NCBI RefSeq assembly: GCF_006838285.1
Contig: NZ_CP038228.1
Span: 2,294,001 to 2,358,000 of the forward strand
Length of the DNA: 64,000 nucleotides
Reading direction: 5' to 3'
Origin: Xanthomonas translucens pv. cerealis
GTDB taxonomy: Bacteria; Pseudomonadota; Gammaproteobacteria; Xanthomonadales; Xanthomonadaceae
The notes beneath the pieces were generated by a model. The model worked only from the letters and a program-made list of their open reading frames with translations, was not told the origin of the DNA and ran no database searches. A program made the position numbers and the translations under genes. Below, piece by piece: positions 28,176 through 35,906 of this stretch; position 1 is the stretch's first letter, and every line of letters begins with the position of its first letter.

Positions 28176-30545
28176 TCAGCCGTAGACGGCCGAAATCGTC
28201 ATCTGCCGCACCGCGCCGGCGGGCACCTGCACGCGTTCCTTGCGCGGCCCGGACAAGGCCACCGCGTGGCCGTCGATCAGCACCTCGCGCAGCTGCGTGC
28301 CGGCTGGCACGCGCAGGGTCAGCCAGGTTCGCGCCGGCGCCTGCGCAGGCAGGGTCAGCGTGCCGTCGATGCGCTTGCTGGCCGGATCGCCGCGCAGGCG
28401 CAGCGATACCGCGCCCCAGCGGGTCGGCGCGGCGGCGATCGCGATCGGCTCGCCGCTGCCCAGCCACTCGCGCGGCAGCGCACGCGCCAGGAACAGCGCT
28501 TCGCCGGCGCTGTCCTCGAACACCAGCATCCAGCGCAACAGCAGCGGGATGGTCATCTGCGCCGGGATGCAGAACAGCGGCATGCCGCCGGTGATGCCGC
28601 TGACCTCGCCCGCGGTCCAGCTGCCGCGCGTGTGCACGTGGTAGCGGTGCGCGTACAGGAACAGCAGGTATTCCTCGATCCGGTCCAGGCGCAGCAGCTG
28701 CTGCGCATAGCCGTAGGAAATGAAACCGAGCAGGTCGCGCCCTTCCGGGGTGGGCGGGGCGATGTTGCCGACCACGCCCAGGCTGGTGCCGCCGTGGCCG
28801 CGCACGCAGTCGATGACCAGGTGCGAAAGATCGTCGGGCAGCACGTCGGCCTGCAGCAGTTCGGCGTAGGCGCGGTGCGGCCAGCCCTGCTCGCTGGGCC
28901 TCTCCTGCTGCAATGACTGGCGGAAGGTCAGCTTCACGCCCGGTAGCGGGCCGATGTAGGCCGGCGTGAGGTCGCGGCGGATATTGCTGCGCAAGGTCTT
29001 GTGCAGTTGCGCAGTCAGTTGCTGCGCGCGCCGCCGCCACTGCGCCGCGGCGGCTTGCGCGCCCGGCCCGGCGATCGTGGTCCACACCGCGGCAATGTCC
29101 TGCCAGCCGCGGATGGCCAGCGCGCTGTTGGCGTAATACGGCTTCCACCACAGCATCGGATCCGGGAACAGGCAGGCGTCGGATTCGTTCCAACCGTGGA
29201 TCAGGCCATGCCCGGGCGCCTTGGCCGGCAGCTGCAGGCTGGCGTCGTGCAACTCCAGCAGGATCTGCACCGTCGCTTCGATCTTGCCGCGGTGCTTGCG
29301 CAGCAGCACCGCATCGCCGGTGTAGCGTAGGTAGCGCGCCAGCAGCGACAGGGTCAGGCCGAACTGTCCGGTCTCCGCGCCGCGCATGTTGACCATGCCG
29401 TCGTCCTGCACGAAATCGCTGAAGTAGCCATCCAACACCGCCGCAGCCTGGGCGAAGCGGCCCCACTCCAGGTTGGCGTACAGCGAACTGGTGAAGGTGT
29501 CCTGGAAGCCGTCGTATTCGTTGCCGTAGTAGTCGCGATCGACCGCGCCGTATTTCGGATAGGTGCCGCCGGGACGCACCACCAGCTCGCGGGCGAAGGC
29601 GAAGCGCGCCATGTCGCTCCAGCTGGCGTCGGGCAGCTGCGCCTGCACGGTGTCGGCGAGCAGGCCCTGCCAGTAGCCGGCGAAGGCGAGCAGGCCGCGG
29701 TAGAAGTCCTCGGCGCTGCGCGGGCCGCGCCGCGGCGGATAGTCGGGATAGCTGTAGCCGTACACCACCTTGGTCACCTGGCCGTGCTCGACCAGCGCGC
29801 TGCGGTGCCAGGTCTGCACGATGAAGCGATCGCTGGCGAGCACGTCGGCGAACAGCAGCACGTCGTAGTAGCGGCCCTCGCCGGCCGGCACCACCTTGCG
29901 CACCGCCGGCATCCAGCCGCCGAGCAGGCCTTCGTGGCGGCGGGCGACGAGCTCGGCCTTGCCCAGCTCGGGAAAGGCGTGCAGCGCGCGATAGCAGCGG
30001 GTGCGACCGTCCGGGTACACCGGCATGGTGTCGGCGCATTCGCGGGTGCCGACGAAGGTGGTCCACGGCAGGCGCCCGTCGTAGTCCTTGGGATCCAGTT
30101 GCGAGGCCGGCGGCGGCGCCGCGTCGCGCACTTCGTCGGCGCGCGGGTCGCCGTCGCGCAGCAAGCGGTCGGCGAGCAGGTCGGCCTCTGCCAGCGCCAC
30201 CTCGGCCAGCTGCATGCCGAAGTACGGCGCCTGCGCGCTGGCGTAGACCGCTTCGGTGCGCTTGCCCAGCACCAGCGCGCCGCCGGGGCCGAGCAGGGTC
30301 AGGTCGCCGTCGGCGCGGCGCAGGTCTTCGTACACCTGCCACTGCGCGCCGGCCTGGGTGAAGCGGCATTGCAGGGTGTGGCCGGCGAGCGCATCGGCGG
30401 CCAGCGGCTGCAGGCGTGGTGCCGCCGGCGCTGGCGACGTGGCCGGCGCGGCGTTGGCGGGCGCGGCGATGCCGCCGGCCAGGGCTTCGACACCGGCCAC
30501 TGCGCCGACCGCCAAGCCCTGACGCAGGAAATCTCTGCGATCCAT
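28176..30545 (-). CDS. Tat-exported six-hairpin-type putative glycoside hydrolase, family not recognised
   Basis: 789 residues. A Tat signal (MDRRDFLRQGLAVGAVAG) precedes a beta-rich N-terminal region and a helical stretch typical of (alpha/alpha)6 glycosidases: GNEYDGFQDTF, GMVNMRGAETGQFGL, HGWNESDACLFPDPMLWWKP and HTRGSWTAGEVSGITGG. A beta-sandwich ends the protein (VRQMTISAVYG). I do not recognise a numbered family; acids in NEYDGFQD, GWNESD and WTAGE are candidate catalytic residues by inference only. The ATG at 30545 has GGGGGGA upstream. It is transcribed alone toward the TBDR3 operon, with its own promoter copy E 56 bp upstream of the start, which argues that it acts on the same plant glycan as the other enzymes. 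Confidence 0.8.
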   Translation of the reverse strand: MDRRDFLRQGLAVGAVAGVEALAGGIAAPANAAPATSPAPAAPRLQPLAADALAGHTLQCRFTQAGAQWQVYEDLRRADGDLTLLGPGGALVLGKRTEAVYASAQAPYFGMQLAEVALAEADLLADRLLRDGDPRADEVRDAAPPPASQLDPKDYDGRLPWTTFVGTRECADTMPVYPDGRTRCYRALHAFPELGKAELVARRHEGLLGGWMPAVRKVVPAGEGRYYDVLLFADVLASDRFIVQTWHRSALVEHGQVTKVVYGYSYPDYPPRRGPRSAEDFYRGLLAFAGYWQGLLADTVQAQLPDASWSDMARFAFARELVVRPGGTYPKYGAVDRDYYGNEYDGFQDTFTSSLYANLEWGRFAQAAAVLDGYFSDFVQDDGMVNMRGAETGQFGLTLSLLARYLRYTGDAVLLRKHRGKIEATVQILLELHDASLQLPAKAPGHGLIHGWNESDACLFPDPMLWWKPYYANSALAIRGWQDIAAVWTTIAGPGAQAAAAQWRRRAQQLTAQLHKTLRSNIRRDLTPAYIGPLPGVKLTFRQSLQQERPSEQGWPHRAYAELLQADVLPDDLSHLVIDCVRGHGGTSLGVVGNIAPPTPEGRDLLGFISYGYAQQLLRLDRIEEYLLFLYAHRYHVHTRGSWTAGEVSGITGGMPLFCIPAQMTIPLLLRWMLVFEDSAGEALFLARALPREWLGSGEPIAIAAAPTRWGAVSLRLRGDPASKRIDGTLTLPAQAPARTWLTLRVPAGTQLREVLIDGHAVALSGPRKERVQVPAGAVRQMTISAVYG

Positions 30546-30600
30546 GTACCGTCCCCCCGATGAGCAATAGCGCATCATCGTGCGCCGCAGGGGGCGGTCA

Positions 30601-30641
30601 CGTCTTGTGTGCTGTGTCGAGGATCGGTGCGGAAAATTGCA
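30601..30641 (-). promoter_or_regulatory. Shared promoter block, copy E (Tat-exported putative glycosidase)
   Basis: TGCGGAAAATTGCA (30628–30641) is followed on the minus strand by 18 bp and CACAAGACG (30609–30601). This copy is closest to its gene, so the start of transcription is likely within 56 bp of the ATG. Confidence 0.7.
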
Positions 30642-30727
30642 TAGCCTTGGGTGGGGCGCAGGAGCTGCACCGGGCTCGTGCGTGCGCTCGGAGGGGCACA
30701 GCAGCAGGTGCGCGAGGCTGCGCAACT

Positions 30728-30772
30728 ACCCTCATCCGCCCCTGCGGGGCACCTTCTCCCGCAGGGAGAAGG
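30728..30772. repeat. Dispersed repeat, CCCTCATCCGCCCC…TCTCCC type (single module)
   Basis: CCCTCATCCGCCCC, a small GGGGC hairpin and an inverted CTTCTCCC/GGGAGAAGG pair. The same module recurs at 35763–35894 and 49347–49479 in two-armed form. Non-coding, lying between genes. Confidence 0.75.
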
Positions 30773-30786
30773 AGAGCGGCGTGGCC

Positions 30787-31095
30787 TCAGGCCAGGACGT
30801 CGAGCAGGCTGCCGACAGTGTCGTCGGCCGCGCGCAGCACCCGCGCGTTGGCCTGGAAATCGTTGCGTGCCGACAGCCCGCCGACCATGTCGTCGACCAG
30901 GTCGCTACCCTCGCCGCCCGCCGCCGTCACCTGGGCGACCACGCCGCCACCAGCGGTTTCCTGGTTGGCCGTCACCTGGCGCTGGAAGCCCTCGGTGGCG
31001 GCGTTGGCGATATTGTTCGCGCGCGCTTGCAGCCCGGACGCGGCGGCACGCATGCCGGACAGGGCAATCGAGGGCACCGAAGCGATGGAACTCAT
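30787..31095 (-). CDS. Small flagellar basal-body-rod-like protein
   Basis: A 102-residue protein with the N-terminal signature of rod/hook proteins (SGMRAAASGLQARANNIANAATEGFQRQ, about 13–40) and a C-terminal helix (NDFQANARVLRAADDTVGSLLDVL) like the FlgC/FlgG end that packs against the N-terminal helix. Between them is a short Gly/Ala-rich linker instead of the full hook-family domain. It stands alone, away from any flagellar cluster visible here, so its role in flagella is unproven. The ATG at 31095 has no strong ribosome binding site. Confidence 0.65.
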   Translation of the reverse strand: MSSIASVPSIALSGMRAAASGLQARANNIANAATEGFQRQVTANQETAGGGVVAQVTAAGGEGSDLVDDMVGGLSARNDFQANARVLRAADDTVGSLLDVLA

Positions 31096-31135
31096 GCGCG
31101 TTTGCTCGTTGGGCGGCCGCAGCGCGGCCGCAAGG

Positions 31136-31568
31136 TCAATAGGTTCCCACGGTCACCCGCAGCACGTAGCGATCGCGGCGCCGGAAGTTGAGCCCGTAGT
31201 CGGTCTCGTCGCCGTTCAACAGGCGCACGAACTGCCACTGGCCATCGACGTAGCGGCCCTGCTCCACGCGCAGCAGTTGCCCGTACTCGATATCGGCACG
31301 GTCGCGCGCAAATTCAACGCGGGAATTGAATCCCGTGACCAGGAACACGTTCGGCTGCAGTTCCAGCACCAGCGCGCGGCCGTCGTACTGCGCGGTGCCG
31401 GGCAGGATCGCCGGCGCCTCGCCCCAGCCTGGCGCGCCGAACGCTGTACGGCATGCCGTCGACGCACAGCGCGTGGTGGCCGTCGCGGCTGACGTAGCGA
31501 GGGATTTCTTCCGCGATGGCTAGCGTGGGGGCGAGCAGCAGGAGTGCGGCAAGGATCGGGTGGCTGTG
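31136..31568 (-). pseudogene. Remnant of a GH35-like beta-galactosidase with DUF5597 tail (large internal deletion)
   Basis: Two pieces of one gene are joined out of frame. The 5' piece (31568 to about 31440) encodes a signal-like segment and the enzyme's start, IPRYVSRDGHHALCVDGMPY. The 3' piece (about 31440–31136) encodes FGAPGWGEAPAILPGTAQYD… and ends VEQGRYVDGQWQFVRLLNGDETDYGLNF…VTVGTY, as in the DUF5597 C-terminal domain of GH35-like enzymes. The catalytic body, roughly 400 residues in intact relatives, is missing. No normal start codon precedes the signal segment; an inverted repeat (31574–31668) abuts it. A lost galactosidase would fit a locus once acting on arabinogalactan-type glycans. 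Family assignment rests on remembered motif similarity. Confidence 0.65.
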
Positions 31569-31573
31569 GGGGC

Positions 31574-31668
31574 GGGACCGGGGACCGGAAAAGCCAGGAG
31601 TGCGTTGTTCCGGCGCCACCGGCTGCAGCTGTTGCTGCTGCCGTTTCGGGTCCCTGGTCCCCGGTCCC
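31574..31668. repeat. Inverted repeat, GGGACCGGGGACC arms
   Basis: GGGACCGGGGACC at 31574–31586 pairs perfectly (13 bp) with GGTCCCCGGTCCC at 31656–31668. It resembles the larger hairpin at 47841–47941 in style. It abuts the broken 5' end of the GH35-like remnant and lies just after the S9b stop. Confidence 0.7.
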
Positions 31669-31697
31669 GACTCAAGAATCGACGCATCCCACCCTCC

Positions 31698-34013
31698 TCA
31701 ATTGGTCGCATTCCAGCGCGGCGTCGGCGCGCCCAGCAGATGGCGCACGAAGAAGTCGTACTGGCGCCGCTGCACGTAGCCGATCGGGCCGGTAGAGCGG
31801 CCTACCGAGTGCTCGCCGCCGGGCACATTCAGCAGGTCGAAATCCTTGCCGGCCTTGATCAGCGCATCCACCACCTGCGCGGTCGAGGCAGGATCGACGT
31901 TGCTGTCCTGCTCGCCGACGATCAGCAGCAGCTCGCCGCGCAGCCTGGCCGCGTTGTCCACGCCGGAGGCGGCGGCGTAGCTGGCGTCCACCGGCCAGCC
32001 CAACCACTGCTCGTTCCAGCTGATCTTGTCCATGCGGTTGTCGTAGCAACCGGCGAACGCCACGCCCACCTTGTAGAAATCCGGATGCCGTTCCAGCGCG
32101 CCCAGCGTGCTCTGCCCACCGGCCGAGGCGCCGTAGATGCCGACGCGGGAGATGTCGTAGGACGGGTCCTGCGCGGCCAGCGCCTTGTGCCAGGCGATGC
32201 GGTCCGGGAACCCGGAATCGCCGAGGTTCTTCCAGGCCACATCGTGGAACGCCTTGGAGCGGTTGGCGGTGCCCATGCCGTCGATCATCACCACGATGAA
32301 GCCCAGGTCGGCCTGCGCCTGCATGCCGATCTGCTTGTCGCCGCCGGAGTGGTAGCCGAACGGCCAGAAGGTCTTGGGCACGAAGCTGTCGTGCGGGCCG
32401 GCATAGATGTTTTCGATCACCGGGTATGTCTTGTGCGGGTCGTAGTCGCGCGGGCGCACCACCATGCCCCAGATGTCGGTGCGGCCGTCGCGGCCCTTGG
32501 CCACGAAGGTTTGCGGCGCGCGCCAGCCGGCGGCCTGCAGCTTGCCGATGTCGCCGCGCTCCACCACCTGCAGCAGGGTGCCGTCGATTTCATGCAGCTC
32601 CATCAGCGGCGGCAGGTCCGGGCGCGAATAGGTGTCCACGTAGTGGCGGCCGTCGTCGGCGATGGCCACGTCGTGGTCGGCATCGGCGGTGGTCAGCCGG
32701 GTCAGGTGGCCGCCGTCGAAGTCCACCGCGAACAGCTGCCGGTCGTACGGGTCCTCGCCCGCATCCATGCCGCTGGCGGAGAACCAGATGCGGCGCTGCG
32801 CGTCGTCCACGCGCAGCACGTCGCGCACGATCCATTCGCCCTTGGTGACCTGCGCCTTGACCTTGCCGGTTTCGCCATCGAACAGATAGAGATGGCGCCA
32901 GCCGTCGCGCTCGGAGATCCACAGGATTTCCTTGCCGAGTCCGTCTACGTCGTGGCGGTAGCTGCGATCGGCATAGACTAAGGTCCTGGCGTCCTCGCCC
33001 ACCGCCACGTGCGCGCGGCCGCTGGCCGCGTCCACCGCGATCGCGCGCATGCGCTGGAAACCGCGCTGCACGTAGTCGAACACGAAGCTGCGGCTGTCCG
33101 TGCGCCACTGGATCGGCGACAGCTGGTACGGATTGGCGAACAGCGCGTCGTCGATGGCGATACGCCGCGCGCCGGCGTTGGCGGACAGACCGGCGAGGTC
33201 GAACAGCACCGGCCGTTCGATATCCACCGCATCGCCGGGCTTGGGATACAGCTGGGTGCGCAGGCGCGGCTGGCCGCCGCCGGGCGGCGCCGCCTCCACC
33301 CGCGTCACCCGCCGCGCGAACCCCGGACGCACCTTGTACACCGCCAGCCGCTGCGCATCCGGCGACCAGGCCAGCGTTTCCGTATCGTAGAAGTCGTCGG
33401 CGCGGCCGTCGGCGCTCAGGCGCAGCACATGGCCGTCGGCGACGCTGCGCAGCACGATATCGTGGCCGTCGGCGAACGCGTCCCAGCGTCCGTCGGGCGA
33501 GCGCCGCGGCGTGTTGTCGGCGGCGACCGCCGGATCGCGGACCACGCCGAAGCCGCGCGGCCGCGGCTGCGAGCCGCTGTCCGCGCGCGCGCACACGTAG
33601 TCGGTCAACGTGCAGCGCCACGGCGCGTCGTCGATCTGGAACGCGATCGCGGCGTTGTCGCGGCCGGCATCGGCCACATAGCTGAAGCGCTCGAACGGCA
33701 GGCGCAGCGCCGGATACGCGGTCCCGGCCGCGGCGCTCAGCCCGCGCGCCAACCGCAGCGCATCGAACGCCGGCTGCTTGCGCTGGCCGGCCAGCTCCTC
33801 GCGCACGAAGGCGAAGCCGCCGGGCACCGTCTTGCGGTAATAGAACGTGCCGTCGTCGCGCCATTGCGCCGGCCAGGCGACGTTCTCGGTCAGCGTCATC
33901 CACGCCTCGCGCAGACCGAGCGAGCGCTGGTAGTCGACAACGCTCGGCGCGGCCTGGGCGTGGACGGCGAAGGACGCCGCGGCCAGCACGAGCGATGCAA
34001 GGAGTCTGTTCAT
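31698..34013 (-). CDS. S9 family prolyl oligopeptidase/DPP IV-like serine peptidase (S9b)
   Basis: 771 residues, with a signal peptide (about 1–22, ending VHAQA), a beta-propeller and an alpha/beta-hydrolase domain. The triad is S630 in GIYGASAGGQS, D703 in GEQDSNVDP and H735 in PGGEHSVG. The start at 34013 is chosen because the signal peptide begins there; the frame stays open upstream. It is the last gene of the Hyp catabolic operon, 129 bp behind the permease, with a short repeat-derived sequence between them. It is paralogous to S9a, which sits in the arabinoside operon, so one Pro-specific exopeptidase accompanies each half of the system. Confidence 0.9.
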   Translation of the reverse strand: MNRLLASLVLAAASFAVHAQAAPSVVDYQRSLGLREAWMTLTENVAWPAQWRDDGTFYYRKTVPGGFAFVREELAGQRKQPAFDALRLARGLSAAAGTAYPALRLPFERFSYVADAGRDNAAIAFQIDDAPWRCTLTDYVCARADSGSQPRPRGFGVVRDPAVAADNTPRRSPDGRWDAFADGHDIVLRSVADGHVLRLSADGRADDFYDTETLAWSPDAQRLAVYKVRPGFARRVTRVEAAPPGGGQPRLRTQLYPKPGDAVDIERPVLFDLAGLSANAGARRIAIDDALFANPYQLSPIQWRTDSRSFVFDYVQRGFQRMRAIAVDAASGRAHVAVGEDARTLVYADRSYRHDVDGLGKEILWISERDGWRHLYLFDGETGKVKAQVTKGEWIVRDVLRVDDAQRRIWFSASGMDAGEDPYDRQLFAVDFDGGHLTRLTTADADHDVAIADDGRHYVDTYSRPDLPPLMELHEIDGTLLQVVERGDIGKLQAAGWRAPQTFVAKGRDGRTDIWGMVVRPRDYDPHKTYPVIENIYAGPHDSFVPKTFWPFGYHSGGDKQIGMQAQADLGFIVVMIDGMGTANRSKAFHDVAWKNLGDSGFPDRIAWHKALAAQDPSYDISRVGIYGASAGGQSTLGALERHPDFYKVGVAFAGCYDNRMDKISWNEQWLGWPVDASYAAASGVDNAARLRGELLLIVGEQDSNVDPASTAQVVDALIKAGKDFDLLNVPGGEHSVGRSTGPIGYVQRRQYDFFVRHLLGAPTPRWNATN

Positions 34014-34044
34014 TGCGTTTCCACTTCCCCTGAATTTCCTGCAC

Positions 34045-34140
34045 TTCTGTAGCAGCGGCTCTACGTGGCCTCGGGCCATCAGCCGCGACAGAATGTTTCA
34101 GCAAGTTCTGTAGCGGCTAAAGCCCACAGAAACGAGCACA
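34045..34140. repeat. Short GC-rich inverted repeat of the 'CTGTAG…CGGCT…AGCCGCGACAG' type
   Basis: CTTCTGTAGCAGCGGCT, AGCCGCGACAGAA and CTGTAGCGGCTAAAGCC occur in turn between the permease and S9b genes. The core resembles GTAGGAGCGGCTTCAGCC at 50890–50913 and the pair at 55704–55763. It may form a hairpin that attenuates or stabilises the operon transcript. Confidence 0.5.
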
Positions 34141-34142
34141 GC

Positions 34143-35714
34143 CTATTCCCCATCGTCCTCTTCCAGCGCCAGCTGGTCGCTGCGCAGGCCGGTGCTTGCG
34201 CCCCAGTGGTAGCAGCCGAACGCGATCACCGCCACGCTCAGCGTGTCCCAGGGATGCGCGATCTGGCCGGTGCCGCCGAAGCTGCCCAGGTAGGACACCA
34301 GCAGCACCAGCACGAAGAACCCGATCAGCCACAGCGCGCCGCGCACCTGCCGCCACAGCTGTGCGCGCCCGGCCGCGCTCGGCAGCTTGTACAGCACGTA
34401 TAGCGCGAACATCGCCACCTGCAGGCCGAGCAGCCACGACAGCGTGCTCCAGGTGGACCAGTACACGATCAGCGCGGCGACAATGAACGACAGCGGCCCG
34501 AGCACGGCAAAACTGCGCAGCAGGAACGGCCGCGGCAGCTGCGGCGCGCTGCGGCGCAACGCCGCCACGGTCACCGGCGCCACTGCATAGCTCAGTACCA
34601 GCGCCGCCGACACCACCTGGATCAGCGTGTCCCACGACGGGAACGGCAGGGTCCAGAACACCGACAGCGCCAGGCTCAGCCACAGCGCCGGACGCGGAAT
34701 GCCGGACTTGGCATCGACCCGGGTCAGCGCCGACAGGAAACCGCCGCTGCGCGCCCAGCCGTAGACCACGCGCGGCGTGGCATTCATGTAGATATTGCCG
34801 GTGCCGCTGGGCGAGATCATCGCATCGCAGATCACCAGCGCCGCCAGCCAGCCCATGCCCAGCGCCAACGCGATGTCGTGGTACGGCAGCGCGAACGCCT
34901 TGTCGATGCCGCCCCAGCCCTGGCTCAGGTACGCGGCCGGCACGCCGCCCAGGAACGCCAGCTGCAGCAGCACGTAGATGACCGTGGACAGCGCCACCGA
35001 CAGGATCAGCGCGATCGGGATGTTGCGCTGCGGATCGCGCACCTCGCTGGCCACCGACACGATCGGGGTCAGCCCCAGATAGGCGAAGATGATGCCGCCA
35101 GCCGAGATCGCCGCCTCCACGCCGGCCGCGCCCGACGGGGCGAAGCCCTGCACATGCAGGTTCTGCGGATTGAAGTGGGCCATCAGCAGCACGATCACCA
35201 ACAGCGGCACCAGGAACTTGAACACGCTCACGATGTTGTTGGCGGTGGCGAAGGTCTTGACGCTGAAGTAGTTGAGCAGGAAGAACACCACCAGCAGCGC
35301 CAGCTGCAGCAGCCAGCCGGCCACGCTGGGATGGGTGCTGCCGGCCTGGTTCAACGACGGAAACCAGGCCGCGGCGTACTGCCGCGCCGCCTCGACCTCG
35401 ATCGCGATCAGGCTGGAGAACGCGATCAGGGTGATGAAACCCATCAGCCAGCCGAGCAGCGGGCCGTGCGAATACTCCGGGTAGCGCACCACCCCGCCGG
35501 CACGCGGCAGCGCCGCGCCCAATTCGCAATACACCAGGCCCAGCAGCAGCACCGCCACCCCGCCGGCGATCCACGACACGATACCGGCCGGGCCGGCGAT
35601 GGCCGACACATGGCTGGCCGAGAACAGCCAACCGGAGCCGAAGATCGAACCGAGCCCGATGAAGGTCAGGTCGGTCAGGCTCAGACGCTTGTGGAACTTG
35701 CCTTGTGTGGTCAT
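34143..35714 (-). CDS. APC-superfamily amino acid permease
   Basis: A 523-residue inner-membrane transporter with about 12 hydrophobic helices. The start of TM1 shows the APC signature (LTFIGLGSIFGSGWLFSASHVSAIAGPAGIVSWI, about 12–45). Later segments include GGIIFAYLGLTPIVSVASEV and NATPRVVYGWARSGGFLSALT. The ATG at 35714 has a GGGGGG ribosome binding site. Its place within the hydroxyproline operon suggests uptake of hydroxyproline, proline or short products of the co-transcribed peptidases; substrate is inferred. A dispersed repeat fills the 192-bp gap to the upstream DUF885 gene, which could weaken coupling between the two. Confidence 0.88.
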   Translation of the reverse strand: MTTQGKFHKRLSLTDLTFIGLGSIFGSGWLFSASHVSAIAGPAGIVSWIAGGVAVLLLGLVYCELGAALPRAGGVVRYPEYSHGPLLGWLMGFITLIAFSSLIAIEVEAARQYAAAWFPSLNQAGSTHPSVAGWLLQLALLVVFFLLNYFSVKTFATANNIVSVFKFLVPLLVIVLLMAHFNPQNLHVQGFAPSGAAGVEAAISAGGIIFAYLGLTPIVSVASEVRDPQRNIPIALILSVALSTVIYVLLQLAFLGGVPAAYLSQGWGGIDKAFALPYHDIALALGMGWLAALVICDAMISPSGTGNIYMNATPRVVYGWARSGGFLSALTRVDAKSGIPRPALWLSLALSVFWTLPFPSWDTLIQVVSAALVLSYAVAPVTVAALRRSAPQLPRPFLLRSFAVLGPLSFIVAALIVYWSTWSTLSWLLGLQVAMFALYVLYKLPSAAGRAQLWRQVRGALWLIGFFVLVLLVSYLGSFGGTGQIAHPWDTLSVAVIAFGCYHWGASTGLRSDQLALEEDDGE

Positions 35715-35762
35715 GGTGCCCCCCGCTGGAAAGGTTGTAACCGGTTCCTGACTACTGCAGTT

Positions 35763-35894
35763 GTCCCCTTCTCCCCTCGGGAGAAGATGCCCCGAAGGTG
35801 CGGATGAGGGTACGGGCACAGCCTCGTGTCGTTTCGACCCTGCGAGGCTTCGCCCCGTACCCTCACCCCAACCCCTCTCCCAGGGGGAGAGGGG
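35763..35894. repeat. Dispersed two-armed repeat, CTTCTCCC…CCTCTCCC type
   Basis: Opposed modules: CTTCTCCCCTCGGGAGAAG…CGGATGAGGGTACG on one side and CGTACCCTCACCCCAACCCC plus CTCTCCC/GGGAGAGG on the other. The same two-armed element follows ftsY at 49347–49479. Non-coding, inside the Hyp operon between permease and DUF885 genes. Confidence 0.75.
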
Positions 35895-35906
35895 CCAGCA
35901 TTCCTA

